A model generated the notes under the pieces. The model was not told the origin of the DNA, did no database searches, and was given only the letters and a program-made list of their open reading frames with translations. From Halomonas fontilapidosi (GTDB taxonomy: Bacteria; Pseudomonadota; Gammaproteobacteria; Pseudomonadales; Halomonadaceae), in the NCBI RefSeq assembly GCF_014192285.1, contig NZ_JACHXQ010000003.1, positions 213,958 through 277,957 of the forward strand: DNA of 64,000 nucleotides. The letters run 5' to 3'. A program made the translations under genes and the position numbers. This document shows positions 45,572 through 54,377 of this stretch, piece after piece (position 1 is the first letter of the stretch; each line of letters starts with the position of its first letter).

Positions 45572-48352
45572 ATGCCAGGACTCCTCAGTCGCCTGTTCGC
45601 CCCGCGCTGGAAACACCCGGACGCCGACGTCCGCCGCCAGGCGGTGGCGCGCCTTGACCCGTCTAACGATGACCAGCGCAGCGCCCTCGAACAGCTCGCT
45701 CTCGACCCCGACGCCGGCGTGCGCGAGGCAGCCCTGAGCCGCCTGGAGGACCCTGAACGCCTGCTGACACTGTGCCAGCAGGAGGCCGCTTCACCAGAGC
45801 TGCGTCGCCATCTGGTCGCCCTGCTTGCCGGCCGCCACGGCCAGCATGACCTACCCGCACGCATCGCCCTGGTGGAGCGCCTCGAAGACACCGAGTTGCT
45901 CAATGAACTGGCTCTGCAGGGTGACAATCAGCAGCTTCGCCTCGCCGCCCTGGAGCGTCTAGAGGCGGAAGAGGACCTGATCCGTCAGGCGTGCGATAAC
46001 GGCATCGCCGCCGTGCGGCATGCGGCCGCCGCGAGGGTCGAAAGCGAGGCTGGGCTCTCTCGCCTGGCCCATGAAGCCCGCCGAGACCGCCAGGTGGCCC
46101 GCAAGGCGCGCGAACGTCTCAACCGCCTGCGGGCCGACGCCGCCTCACTGGCAGCCGCCCGGGAACGCCGCGAGGCCCTGCTCGCACAACTCGAGAATCA
46201 CGCCGACAGCCCCTGGGAGCCGCTCTATGCCGGCCGCTTTCGTCATCTGATGCGCGAATGGGCCAAGCTCGAGGACCTGCCCGATGCCCGACAGGAACAA
46301 CGCTACCAGGATGCCTGCCTGCAGTGCCGCAAGGTCATCGGCGATCATGAGGCCCAGGAGCATGCGCGGGAGGCGGACCACCGTCAGCGCGAAAGTGCCG
46401 ACCAGACGCGGGAGGCGCTGGTCGAGGCCCTGGAGGAGAGCCTTCAGGGTTTGCAGCAGGGCGACCAGCTTACCGACCAGGACATCGCCAGCCTGCGCGC
46501 CCAGAAGCGCCTGCTGGCCACACGCTGGCAGGCCCTCTCCGAGCAGCACCTGGCCGATGAAGCGCTGCGTGAACGCTACGATCGGGCGCTTGCCGCCTAT
46601 GAAGCGATCGTCCAGGCAAGAGTTCGCCTGGACGAGCGTGCCGACGCCATCGAGCAGGCCCTCGCGGATGGCGACGACGAGCGCCTCAAGGCGCTGGTCG
46701 AGGCCTGCGAGTGGCCACAGGGACTGGCGCCGGCGCCGCTGCTGACGCGTGCCAGGCAACGCCTCGCCACCCGGCGCCACCAGCAAGATAATGATCTGAC
46801 TGCTCGCCTGTCGCGCTTCGGCGAAGAACTCGAGCAGCTCGAACGCCTGCTGGAGAATGGCGCCTTCAAGGGCGCCAGTCGCCTCTACCAGCGTCTGCGA
46901 CAGCAGGCCGACCAGTTGCCCCACGCCCCCCTGCAGCCCTACGAGGCGCGACTCAAGCGCCTGGCGGCGCGACTCGCCGAGCTTCGCGACTGGCGCGGCT
47001 TCGTCGCCGGTCCCAAGCGCGACCAGCTGTGCCAGGCCATCGAGGAGCTGGCCGACAACGCGGCGCCCACCGAAGCCGAGCTCGACCGCCGGCATCGTCA
47101 GCTGGTCAAGGAGTGGAAGGCGCTGGGCGATGCCGCCGCCAACCGCGAACAGTCCGCGCGATTCCGTGCCGCCTCCGATCGCATCCACGAACGCCTGGCC
47201 CCATGGCGTGAGCAGCAGCAGGCCGAGCGCCAGCGCAATCTGGAAGCCCGCGAGGCACTGTGTGAACAGCTCGAGACGCTGCTCGAGCAGCCCGCCCATG
47301 AAGCCGATCCCGATGCGCTTCGTGAAATCCGCGATCGCTCACGAGAGCAGTGGCGACGCTTCACTCCGGTGCCTCGCGATCAGGCGGAGGCCATCGGCCG
47401 CCGCTTCGGTCGCATCCGCCACGAGCTCCAGGCGCTGATCGACCGGCGCGCCCACGAGATCGCCGAGGCCAAGCGTGACCTGATCGAGCAGACCCGCGAG
47501 CTGCTGGCCCGCGACATGCCGGCCAACCAACGGGCCGATCAGGCCAAGGGACTTCAGCATCGCTGGCGCGCGCTGGGACGCGCGCCCAAGGGCGAGGAAC
47601 AGACCCTGTGGCGTGAGTTCCGGACCCTGTGCGACGAGATCTTCGCCAGCCGAGAGGCGGCTCGGGATGACCAGGCCCAGCGCAGCCGGGCTCGGCTGGA
47701 TGCCATGCAGGCGCTGATCGACCGGCTCGACAGCTGGCATCCGTCGCACAGTCACGAGTCTGGCGTGCTGGACGAGGCGGCCCGCGAAGCCACGGCACTC
47801 GAGCCCCTGCCCTCGGGACGGCGCAGCGAGGGCATGCGACGCCGCTGGACCGGCATCGTGCGGGCCCGCCGTGACCGCCTGGAGCGCCTGTCGCTGGCCG
47901 AGGAAGCCGAGCGCTGGCAGGCCATCCGGCCTTTGCTCAATGCCCATCTGCAGGCGGACGCTCAGTATCTGGCCGGTGGTCCCGTCGAAGAGGTAACGCT
48001 TCCGGAAGGGCTGGCCCTGCCAGCCGCACTGCGCAACGCCCACCAACGCCGCAACGCCGCCCGTCGATGCGCTGAGGACGACGCGGCAGAGGAGCGTCTG
48101 TCACGTCTGCGGGCTCATCTGTCGCTGCTGGCCGGCGGTCGGGTCAATCAGCGTGACGAACCCCTGCGCCTGGCCATTCAGGTCGAACGCCTCAACGACA
48201 GCCTGAGCCAACAGACCTCACGCGCCGAGGAGCTGCACCAGATACTGGCCGACCTGCTGGCCACCGGCCCGATGCCCACGGGGCTGTGGGAGCGTGAGGT
48301 GGGAGAGCTCGACCGCATGCTCGAAAGCCTGGCCGCATTACCCCCGCCCTGA
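45572..48352 (+). CDS. DUF349 domain-containing protein
   Basis: A 926-residue, highly charged, mostly helical protein. Residues 1-190 look like HEAT-type repeats (HPDADVRRQAVARL, DAGVREAALSRLED). Several DUF349 modules follow, recognised by a tryptophan-centred pattern: LMREWAKLEDLP, LVKEWKALGDAAANRE, LQHRWRALGRAPKGEEQTLWREFRTLCDEIF. Long coiled-coil stretches lie between. No signal peptide or membrane helix. Function unknown; relatives occur in pseudomonads, often as large RNA- or ribosome-associated-looking proteins, which is only suggestion. It ends at a strong bidirectional terminator. Confidence 0.85.
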   Translation: MPGLLSRLFAPRWKHPDADVRRQAVARLDPSNDDQRSALEQLALDPDAGVREAALSRLEDPERLLTLCQQEAASPELRRHLVALLAGRHGQHDLPARIALVERLEDTELLNELALQGDNQQLRLAALERLEAEEDLIRQACDNGIAAVRHAAAARVESEAGLSRLAHEARRDRQVARKARERLNRLRADAASLAAARERREALLAQLENHADSPWEPLYAGRFRHLMREWAKLEDLPDARQEQRYQDACLQCRKVIGDHEAQEHAREADHRQRESADQTREALVEALEESLQGLQQGDQLTDQDIASLRAQKRLLATRWQALSEQHLADEALRERYDRALAAYEAIVQARVRLDERADAIEQALADGDDERLKALVEACEWPQGLAPAPLLTRARQRLATRRHQQDNDLTARLSRFGEELEQLERLLENGAFKGASRLYQRLRQQADQLPHAPLQPYEARLKRLAARLAELRDWRGFVAGPKRDQLCQAIEELADNAAPTEAELDRRHRQLVKEWKALGDAAANREQSARFRAASDRIHERLAPWREQQQAERQRNLEAREALCEQLETLLEQPAHEADPDALREIRDRSREQWRRFTPVPRDQAEAIGRRFGRIRHELQALIDRRAHEIAEAKRDLIEQTRELLARDMPANQRADQAKGLQHRWRALGRAPKGEEQTLWREFRTLCDEIFASREAARDDQAQRSRARLDAMQALIDRLDSWHPSHSHESGVLDEAAREATALEPLPSGRRSEGMRRRWTGIVRARRDRLERLSLAEEAERWQAIRPLLNAHLQADAQYLAGGPVEEVTLPEGLALPAALRNAHQRRNAARRCAEDDAAEERLSRLRAHLSLLAGGRVNQRDEPLRLAIQVERLNDSLSQQTSRAEELHQILADLLATGPMPTGLWEREVGELDRMLESLAALPPP

Positions 48353-48369
48353 GCGCAAACGCCACCCAG

Positions 48370-48411
48370 AGACAGCAAAGCGCGAGGCCAATGCCTCGCG
48401 CTTTGCTGTCT
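48370..48411. terminator. Strong 19-bp bidirectional terminator
   Basis: Perfect 19-bp stem (AGACAGCAAAGCGCGAGGC at 48370-48388, loop CAAT, second arm to 48411) between the DUF349 gene and the convergent phaB. No clear T-run on either side, so efficiency relies on the long stem. Confidence 0.65.
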
Positions 48412-48455
48412 GCCGCCAGGGTCTCCGGCGGCAGAGGCATGTGGCGGCCGGGCGA

Positions 48456-49202
48456 TCAGCCCATGAACTGCCCGCCATTGATGTCGATATTGGCGCCGGT
48501 GATGAAGCCGGACTCCTTGTCGGCGAGGAAGGTCACCAGGCGACCGATCTCCTCTGGCGTGCCGTAGCGCTTGACGGGAATAGTCTCGCGGATCGCTTCG
48601 CGGACCTTCTCTGGAATGTTCATGATCATGTCGGTGGCGATATAGCCGGGAGACACCGTGTTCACGGTGATGCCCTTGGTAGCGGTCTCCTGAGCCAGGG
48701 ACATGGTCAGACCGTGCATGCCGGCTTTCGCCGCGGCATAGTTGACCTGGCCAAACTGACCCTTGCGGCCGTTGATGGACGAAATATTGATGATTCGGCC
48801 ATAGCCATGCTCGAGCATGCCCTCGATCACGCTGCGGCAGGTGTTGAAGACACTGTTGAGGTTGGTGTCGACGACTTCGTGCCACTGCTCCGACGTCATC
48901 TTCTTCAGGGTGCCGTCCCGGGTGATCCCGGCGCAGTTGACCAGCACGCTGACAGGGCCGTGCTTCTCCTCGATCTCCTTGACCCCTTTCATGCAGGAAT
49001 CAAAGTCGACCAGATCGATCCCGGCGATGTCGATATTATCGAAACCCTCGGACTTCTGGGTCTCCAGCCAGGCCTTGGCCTTGTCCGGGTTGTGGTATCC
49101 CGCAACCACCTTGTAGCCCTGCGAGGCCAGCGAACGACAGATAGCGCTGCCGATACCCCCGGTACCACCGGTGACCCAGGCGACGGGTGCTTGAGTTGTC
49201 AT
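48456..49202 (-). CDS. phaB: Acetoacetyl-CoA reductase
   Basis: A 248-residue short-chain dehydrogenase giving (R)-3-hydroxybutyryl-CoA with NADPH for polyhydroxybutyrate synthesis. TGGTGGIGSAICRSL (cofactor), NCAGITRDGTLKKM, NISSINGRKGQFGQVNYAAAKAG (catalytic Ser, Tyr and Lys) and the C-terminal GANIDINGGQFMG are present; GQFGQ and GGQFM are typical PhaB features against FabG. phaA and phaC are not in the window, so the gene stands alone, as is common in Halomonas. Confidence 0.93.
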   Translation of the reverse strand: MTTQAPVAWVTGGTGGIGSAICRSLASQGYKVVAGYHNPDKAKAWLETQKSEGFDNIDIAGIDLVDFDSCMKGVKEIEEKHGPVSVLVNCAGITRDGTLKKMTSEQWHEVVDTNLNSVFNTCRSVIEGMLEHGYGRIINISSINGRKGQFGQVNYAAAKAGMHGLTMSLAQETATKGITVNTVSPGYIATDMIMNIPEKVREAIRETIPVKRYGTPEEIGRLVTFLADKESGFITGANIDINGGQFMG

Positions 49203-49345
49203 TGATTACCTCCCTGATATGCATGACGTCTGGCGAGGCGCCAGGCCGGCCATCACCAGTCTTGTTCGTTGATCTGTCATCTTGATGACAGCGCAGCAAG
49301 TATGGACCAGGGAGCGCCCTCGGGACGAGCGTTTGAAATCAATCC

Positions 49346-49373
49346 TTGACCAAAGGCGCATAGCCTGTAGAAT
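49346..49373 (+). promoter_or_regulatory. tRNA-fMet promoter
   Basis: TTGACC (49346-49351), 16-bp spacer, TAGAAT (49368-49373), then a GC-rich discriminator ACGCCCC as in stringently controlled stable-RNA promoters. Confidence 0.7.
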
Positions 49374-49387
49374 ACGCCCCACGTTGA

Positions 49388-49464
<77 letters not shown>

Positions 49465-49471
49465 AATACCG

Positions 49472-49503
49472 AAAAAGCCGATTCCTGCGGGAGTCGGCTT
49501 TTT
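49472..49503 (+). terminator. tRNA-fMet terminator
   Basis: AAAAAGCCGA, 12-nt loop, TCGGCTTTTT: 10-bp stem running into the T-tract, 7 bp after the tRNA. Symmetric, so it can act on both strands. Confidence 0.85.
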
Positions 49504-49562
49504 CATATGCGGCATGACCCTCGGTCATCGGCTCCCTGTCGTTTCAGAGTCAGCGGTCCCCG

Positions 49563-50336
49563 CTACCTGCTCCCCTCTCCTTTGATGGCCGGCGCCATGC
49601 CGAGCCGACCAATGCCCGGGAGCTTGAGCGCCGGGCGTCCCACATCGATGCCCAGCGCAAGAGCCAGCAGGCTGAGCTCGAGTCCCTCGTCGCGTCCCAG
49701 CGTCAGCCCCAGCAGGCCGCCCAGCGAGATGGTGACGCCGCGACCGCCGGGCGCCGTCGCGAGCACACCGTCGAACAGGTAGTCCTTGCCTACCGCGGTC
49801 ACCGGCAGCGTTGCCTCGAGCCCCACCACTTCGCGCACCACCCAGGCGGTAAAGGTGTTGCTGTTGGGCCCCGGCCAGGCACGATAGGTCGAGGGAGCCG
49901 GATAGGCCGCTACGGCCGCCTCGATCTCCGGAATCATCGCGGCCGCGACCTCGCCCCGGTAGTCGGCCAGCAGGGTGGTTGGGTTGCCGTACCAGGCCCG
50001 ATCCGGCGTGGGGGTGGTGCGCGACTGCAGGACAGGCCGGCGCCAGCTGAGCAGCTGGTGCATCCGCCAGGCGTCGGCGCCGGCGTCGCGAGTGGCAATC
50101 CAGGTGTGCACGCCAAAGGCCCCGCGCCAGCCCCAGGCCCTGGCGGCATAGAGCTGCACCACCGCCTGCGAGGCCTCGGCAGGCGGTGGTGCCAGGCCCA
50201 CCGGCGTACGGTCGGCCGAGGACCAGTGGCCACGACCTTCGACACGCTCGGTGGCCAGCATCCATAGTGGTCCGGCCAACAGCAGGGCGAGCATCAGCGC
50301 CAGTCCCGAGATCGCACGCAGAATTCGTCGCAGCAT
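49563..50336 (-). CDS. DUF3750 domain-containing protein
   Basis: A 257-residue protein with an N-terminal membrane anchor or signal (about 1-30, MLRRILRAISGLALMLALLLAGPLW). The body matches DUF3750 by its pattern AARAWGWRGAFGVHTWIATRDAG, WYGNPTTLLADYRG and YRAWPGPNSNTFTAWV with conserved His, Pro and Asn. The segment resembles a papain-like or LCN-type periplasmic domain but the activity is not known. It is transcribed towards the tRNA-fMet terminator. The start at 50336 is placed at the hydrophobic segment. Confidence 0.75.
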   Translation of the reverse strand: MLRRILRAISGLALMLALLLAGPLWMLATERVEGRGHWSSADRTPVGLAPPPAEASQAVVQLYAARAWGWRGAFGVHTWIATRDAGADAWRMHQLLSWRRPVLQSRTTPTPDRAWYGNPTTLLADYRGEVAAAMIPEIEAAVAAYPAPSTYRAWPGPNSNTFTAWVVREVVGLEATLPVTAVGKDYLFDGVLATAPGGRGVTISLGGLLGLTLGRDEGLELSLLALALGIDVGRPALKLPGIGRLGMAPAIKGEGSR

Positions 50337-50412
50337 CGGCCGGCTCCCCTTGAAGTCGCGGGCGACCACCCGCATCTGTTAGACAAACTCATTCCACGCA
50401 AGGCCAGTGATC

Positions 50413-51351
50413 ATGCCCATCGTCGACCCGCGTACCGGTGAGCCGCTCACCGATGACATTCCTGCCGGCGAGAGTGCCGGCGCCGCAGCTTCCGGCAGCC
50501 AGAGCGCCGAGATGATCATCGACGTCGACGCCAGCAACATCCAGCAGCTGCTCGAGACCTCGATGCAGGTGCCGGTGCTGCTCGACTGCTGGTCACCCTC
50601 GAGCGAGCCCAGCAAGAATCTGACGCCGATCCTCGAGAAGCTGGCCCGCGAGTACCAGGGCGCTTTCATTCTCGCCAAGCTCAACATCGACGAGAATCAG
50701 GAGATCGCCGGTCAGCTCGGCGTACGCTCGGCGCCGGACGTCAAGCTGATCAGTCAGGGCGGCCTGGTCGATCATTTCCAGGGGGCGCTGCCCGAGAAGC
50801 AAGTGCGCGAGTGGCTGGGTCGCTATTTCCCGGCACCGGAAGAGGCCCCGCAGAGCCCCGAGGATCAGGCCGCAGAGGCCCTGGCCGCCGGCGATGCCGC
50901 CACCGCCCGGAGCATCTACCAGGAACTGGTACAGCAATATCCCCAGCATACCCCCTACCAGGTAGAGCTTGCCCGCGCCCTGGTGGCCGATGGCCAGCCC
51001 GAAGAGGCCCGCACCCTGTTGGACAACCTCCCTCCCGAAGAGCGCGATGCGGCGCCGGCGCGTGGCGTGCGCGCCAGCATCGAGTTCGGCGAGCAGGCGC
51101 CCTCCGCCGAGGAGCTGGCGGCCATGGAGGGGCGTGACGACAGCGAGGCCCAGTACAAGCGTGCCCTGCGCCAGGTAGCCGATGGCCAGTACGAGGCCGG
51201 CCTGGATGCCCTGCTGGCGCTGATGAAGCGCGACCGCGCCTACGGAGACGATGCCGCCCGCCGCACCCTACTGCAGGTGTTCGATGCCCTGGGCGCCGAC
51301 CATCCGCTGACGGTCGCCTACCGCCGCAAGCTCTTCGCGCTGCTTTACTGA
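50413..51351 (+). CDS. CnoX/YbbN-like co-chaperone with thioredoxin domain and TPR
   Basis: A 312-residue protein: thioredoxin fold (about 35-140) then a TPR-rich helical half (about 150-310). E. coli CnoX (YbbN) is a holdase that protects against chlorine stress and hands clients to DnaK and GroEL. The redox CGPC position reads SEPS (residues 64-67, in WSPSSEPSK), so both cysteines are absent and redox activity is not expected; E. coli CnoX keeps one Cys. An 11-residue phosphorylation-like start MPIVDPRTGEP is conserved-looking. The ATG at 50413 fits AAGG nine bases before; the in-frame GTG at 50407 is too close. Confidence 0.88.
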   Translation: MPIVDPRTGEPLTDDIPAGESAGAAASGSQSAEMIIDVDASNIQQLLETSMQVPVLLDCWSPSSEPSKNLTPILEKLAREYQGAFILAKLNIDENQEIAGQLGVRSAPDVKLISQGGLVDHFQGALPEKQVREWLGRYFPAPEEAPQSPEDQAAEALAAGDAATARSIYQELVQQYPQHTPYQVELARALVADGQPEEARTLLDNLPPEERDAAPARGVRASIEFGEQAPSAEELAAMEGRDDSEAQYKRALRQVADGQYEAGLDALLALMKRDRAYGDDAARRTLLQVFDALGADHPLTVAYRRKLFALLY

Positions 51352-51373
51352 TTCCGTGAGGGGTGAGCGCTGC

Positions 51374-51449
51374 GCTTGTGAGGGGTGAGCGCAGCTGCGC
51401 GGCTGGTGAATAGTGAGTAGTTACCCCTCACCATTCACCACTCACCCGC
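51374..51449 (+). repeat. Heptamer-family repeat, copy 1
   Basis: Left arm CTTGTGAGGGGTGAGCGC, then GCGCGGCTGGTGAATAGTG, AGTAGTTACC, then CCCCTCACCATTCACC. It fills the CnoX-PatB gap between convergent genes. The GGTGA and TCACC arms are complementary and could fold. A longer relative is at 56968-57104. Confidence 0.7.
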
Positions 51450-52620
51450 CTAGCACGCCATCCAGCCGTTTCAGGGCCGCGTCCAGCTGCTTGGCCGTGG
51501 TGCCGAAGTTGAGGCGCACGAAGCCCGGCCAGCCGAAGTCGGCGCCGTCGGAGAGCGCGACGCCGGCCCGCTCGAGCAGCAGCCGCTGCGGTGCCCCCTC
51601 TAGCCTCTCGAGGGCTTGCGCCTCGCGCAGGTCGAGCCAGGCCAGATAGGTGGAGTCGGGCGGGCTCATGGCCACCCCGGGCCAGCCGGCCACCCGCTCG
51701 ACGAGCGTCTGGCGGTGGCCGCGCAATACCGCAAGCAGCGCCTGTCGCCATGGCTCGCCATGGGCATGCGCGGCCTCGGCGGCGACCAGTCCCAGCACAT
51801 TGCCGTCGGGCTGAAGCCCCTTGACCACCGCGGCGAAGCGTCGCCGCAAGGCGGCGTCGGGAATCACCGCGCAGGCCGTGGTGAGCCCTGCCAGATTGAA
51901 GGTCTTGGACGGCGCCCAGAGCGTCAAGGTACGCGAGGCCAGCTCGGGGAAGGCGGCAGCCAGCGGCACATGGCGCGCCCCCTCGTCGAGCAGCAGGTCG
52001 CAGTGCAGCTCGTCGGAGACCACGTAGAGATCGTGGCGTTCGACCAGCTCGGCAAGCCCCGCCAGTTCCTCGCGCGTCCACACCCGTCCGGTGGGGTTGT
52101 GGGGGTGGCACCACAGCAGTAGCCGGGTCTCGGGGGTGATGGCCGCTTCCAGCGCCGCGAGGTCGAGCCACCACGGCTCGCCGGGCGCGGCCGGGGCCTG
52201 CAAGGCCGCCTGCTGCGGCCGGCGTCCGGTGCGCTCGGCCACCCTCAGAAAGGGCGGATAGATGGGCGTCACCGTCAGCACGCCGTCGCCGGGGTCGGTC
52301 AGCGCCAGGCTCGCCATGTGCAGCGCCGGCACCACGCCCGGCAGCCACAGCTGCCAGTCGGGCTCGATGGCCCAGCCGTAGTGCTCGGCACTCCAGGCAC
52401 AGAGGGTCTCGCGCAGCGAGTCGGGCACCAGGCCGTAGCCGAAGACGCCATGCTCGACCCGCGCCCGCAGGGCGTCGATCACCGCGGGGGGCGAGGCGAA
52501 GTCCATGTCGGCCACCCACAGCGGCAGTACGTCATCGCCGTAGCGATGCCACTTCTGCGAGGGCCAGTCACCGCCCGACGGGTGGCGACGCTCGACGGGC
52601 GTGGCAAAATCGAATTCCAT
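51442..52620 (-). CDS. PatB/MalY-type PLP-dependent cystathionine beta-lyase/aminotransferase
   Basis: A 392-residue fold-type I PLP enzyme. Recognised by PSQKWHRYGDDVLPLWVADMDFASPPAVIDALRAR, the usual PatB start, WCHPHNPTGRVW, VSDELHCDLLL and the PLP lysine in LWAPSKTFNLAGL. PatB enzymes cleave C-S bonds of cystathionine or cysteine; the natural substrate is not fixed. The start at 52620 (MEFDFATPV) follows the family. It diverges from the 147-residue gene by 31 bp. Confidence 0.9.
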   Translation of the reverse strand: MEFDFATPVERRHPSGGDWPSQKWHRYGDDVLPLWVADMDFASPPAVIDALRARVEHGVFGYGLVPDSLRETLCAWSAEHYGWAIEPDWQLWLPGVVPALHMASLALTDPGDGVLTVTPIYPPFLRVAERTGRRPQQAALQAPAAPGEPWWLDLAALEAAITPETRLLLWCHPHNPTGRVWTREELAGLAELVERHDLYVVSDELHCDLLLDEGARHVPLAAAFPELASRTLTLWAPSKTFNLAGLTTACAVIPDAALRRRFAAVVKGLQPDGNVLGLVAAEAAHAHGEPWRQALLAVLRGHRQTLVERVAGWPGVAMSPPDSTYLAWLDLREAQALERLEGAPQRLLLERAGVALSDGADFGWPGFVRLNFGTTAKQLDAALKRLDGVLGG

Positions 52621-52651
52621 GTGCAGCTCCGGATCCCAGAAGGCCAGTAAT

Positions 52652-53095
52652 ATGCCCGAGACCATGCCCCAAGACAGCTTCTATGCCAAGGTACGCCGCG
52701 GCCTGCCCGCCCTGGTTGCCCAGTGGCTAACCCTCGGCCAGGGGGATGCCGACCGCCTGGCCCTGCTGCTCGCCGAGACCGCCCGGGTGACTCGGCTCGG
52801 TCACCCCGAGCAGACGCCGGATGGCGATACCCTCACCGACTGGAGCCGTCCCGAGGGCGAGGAACCGCCCCTGTGGGCGGCGCGCACCGCCACCTTCCTG
52901 CTGGTACAGATGCCCGCCCGGCCGCTGCCGGCGAGTGACGACGAGGCCTGTGCCTGGGCCTACTGCTGGCTGCGCAACCGCGACTTCGAGGAGCTCGCCG
53001 CCGCCGAGCAGGCACTGCCCGGGCACCTGCGCGAGCCGCTGGCCGCCGCCCTGCGGGCCGCCTGGACCGACCTCAAGGGGCTGCGCCTGGTCTGA
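52652..53095 (+). CDS. Hypothetical protein
   Basis: A 147-residue soluble acidic protein without signal or membrane segments. It contains several Trp-rich patches (TDWSRP, PLWAAR, CAWAYCWLRNRDF). Two in-frame ATGs (52652, 52664) are possible; the first has AAGGCC before it. It is convergent with the HNH gene (7-bp gap). I do not recognise it and no function can be proposed. Confidence 0.65.
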   Translation: MPETMPQDSFYAKVRRGLPALVAQWLTLGQGDADRLALLLAETARVTRLGHPEQTPDGDTLTDWSRPEGEEPPLWAARTATFLLVQMPARPLPASDDEACAWAYCWLRNRDFEELAAAEQALPGHLREPLAAALRAAWTDLKGLRLV

Positions 53096-53102
53096 GGATC
53101 GA

Positions 53103-53444
53103 CTAGCGCCGCCGCGCCGCCCGCTTCTTGGGGCGGAAGCCGTCGGGCTTGGTGGAGAGCCATGCGACGAAGGTCTGGATCTGCGGATGGGCCATCAACG
53201 CCGCCCGACTGCGATAATGGTCGGCCAGTTCGCGCTCGCCGAGTACCGCATGCAGGTGCTTGTGGCAGGCGTGGCAGACCCACAGGATGGCGGTGAGCCG
53301 CTCCGCCCGGTCTAAGCGTCGCCGGTAGCGGGCTTTGCCATGCAGGGCTCGCGGGATGAGGTGGTGGCGGGTCAACGGCGCGGCACGCCCACACAGTTCA
53401 CAGGTCTCGGGACGCGGCGGTGGGGTAAGGTCGTGGTCGGCCAT
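53103..53444 (-). CDS. HNH endonuclease-like zinc protein
   Basis: A 113-residue protein. Residues 15-65 fit an HNH/zinc fold: Cys15 and Cys18 (CELCGR), His-His at 27-28 (TRHHLIPRALHG), Cys57 and Cys60 (WVCHACHKHLH) with following His residues. A basic tail RPKKRAARRR could bind nucleic acid. The start at 53444 gives MADHDLTPPP. Small orphan HNH proteins of this type are widespread, with unknown targets; there is no methylase or restriction partner nearby. Confidence 0.75.
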   Translation of the reverse strand: MADHDLTPPPRPETCELCGRAAPLTRHHLIPRALHGKARYRRRLDRAERLTAILWVCHACHKHLHAVLGERELADHYRSRAALMAHPQIQTFVAWLSTKPDGFRPKKRAARRR

Positions 53445-53493
53445 ATGGGCCTCCGAGATTCCAGGACACTCCCGAAGGGATAAGGAAAACAGC

Positions 53494-54318
53494 ATGGAAG
53501 TTCCGCTGAGCTGGCAGCTGGCCAAGCTGCTGGTATCAATCGGTGTGGTGCTCGGCCTCTCGGTGATCGCCGAGCGGGTGAGTACCCGCGTGGCCGGCCT
53601 GCTCGCCGGCTACCCCCTGGGCACCGCCATTGCGCTGTTCTTCATTGGCCTGGAGATCTCCCCGGCCTTTGCCACCCAGAGTGCCGTTCACACTCTGGCC
53701 GGCTTCACTGCCACCCTGGCGCTGGGTGGCGGCTACTTGCTCTGCGCCCGCCGCGACGGCCTCCCCGGGGTGCTCGCCGGCACCGCGGGTGGGCTCGCCG
53801 CCTGGCTGGCGGTAAGCCTGCTGCTGACCCAGGTGGAGTTCACCCGCCTGACCGGCACCCTGACCACCCTGGCGGCGATCCTCCTCTTCATTCGGCTCTA
53901 CCGCCGGGTACCGGAAACCGCCACCGGCGCCCGCGGCGGCTTCAGCTGGGCGGCGCTGGGCCTGCGGGCCGCTCTGGCCGCCGGCATTATCTTCCTGATC
54001 ACCGGCCTCGCCCACGTGATGCCGGCCGCCTGGGCCGGGGTCATGGCCGCCTTTCCGGTGACCATGTACCCCTTCCTGGTGATCCTGCACCTGACCCACG
54101 GCGCGGCGCCGGTCGCCACGGTGATCAAGCACTACCCGGCGGGGCTCGGCGCGCTGCTCTGGTACGCCCTGTGCGTCTCGCTGACCTACGACAGCCTGGG
54201 GCTGGTGCTCGGCACCCTGGTCGGCTTCGCCGTTGCCACCGCCTGGCTGCTGGCCTGGACCCGCCTGCTGGCCTGGCGCGCCGCGCGCCTGGCCGCACGA
54301 CATCGCGCCGGGACTTGA
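53494..54318 (+). CDS. Membrane protein with two related halves (GlpM-like)
   Basis: A 274-residue integral membrane protein with about eight hydrophobic segments. The two halves look alike: LLAGYPLGTAIALFFIGLEISP in the first and VMAAFPVTMYPFLVILHLTHG in the second, each followed by a TVHTLAG/TVIKHYPAG-like segment. The arrangement resembles a doubled E. coli GlpM (109 residues), though similarity is faint. An AAGGA ribosome site precedes ATG 53494. Function unknown. Confidence 0.75.
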   Translation: MEVPLSWQLAKLLVSIGVVLGLSVIAERVSTRVAGLLAGYPLGTAIALFFIGLEISPAFATQSAVHTLAGFTATLALGGGYLLCARRDGLPGVLAGTAGGLAAWLAVSLLLTQVEFTRLTGTLTTLAAILLFIRLYRRVPETATGARGGFSWAALGLRAALAAGIIFLITGLAHVMPAAWAGVMAAFPVTMYPFLVILHLTHGAAPVATVIKHYPAGLGALLWYALCVSLTYDSLGLVLGTLVGFAVATAWLLAWTRLLAWRAARLAARHRAGT

Positions 54319-54377
54319 CCGAGCGCTTGCTCGGGGCAAAGCTATCAGGTTCCAATAATTCACAAGGACCCTCCCCG

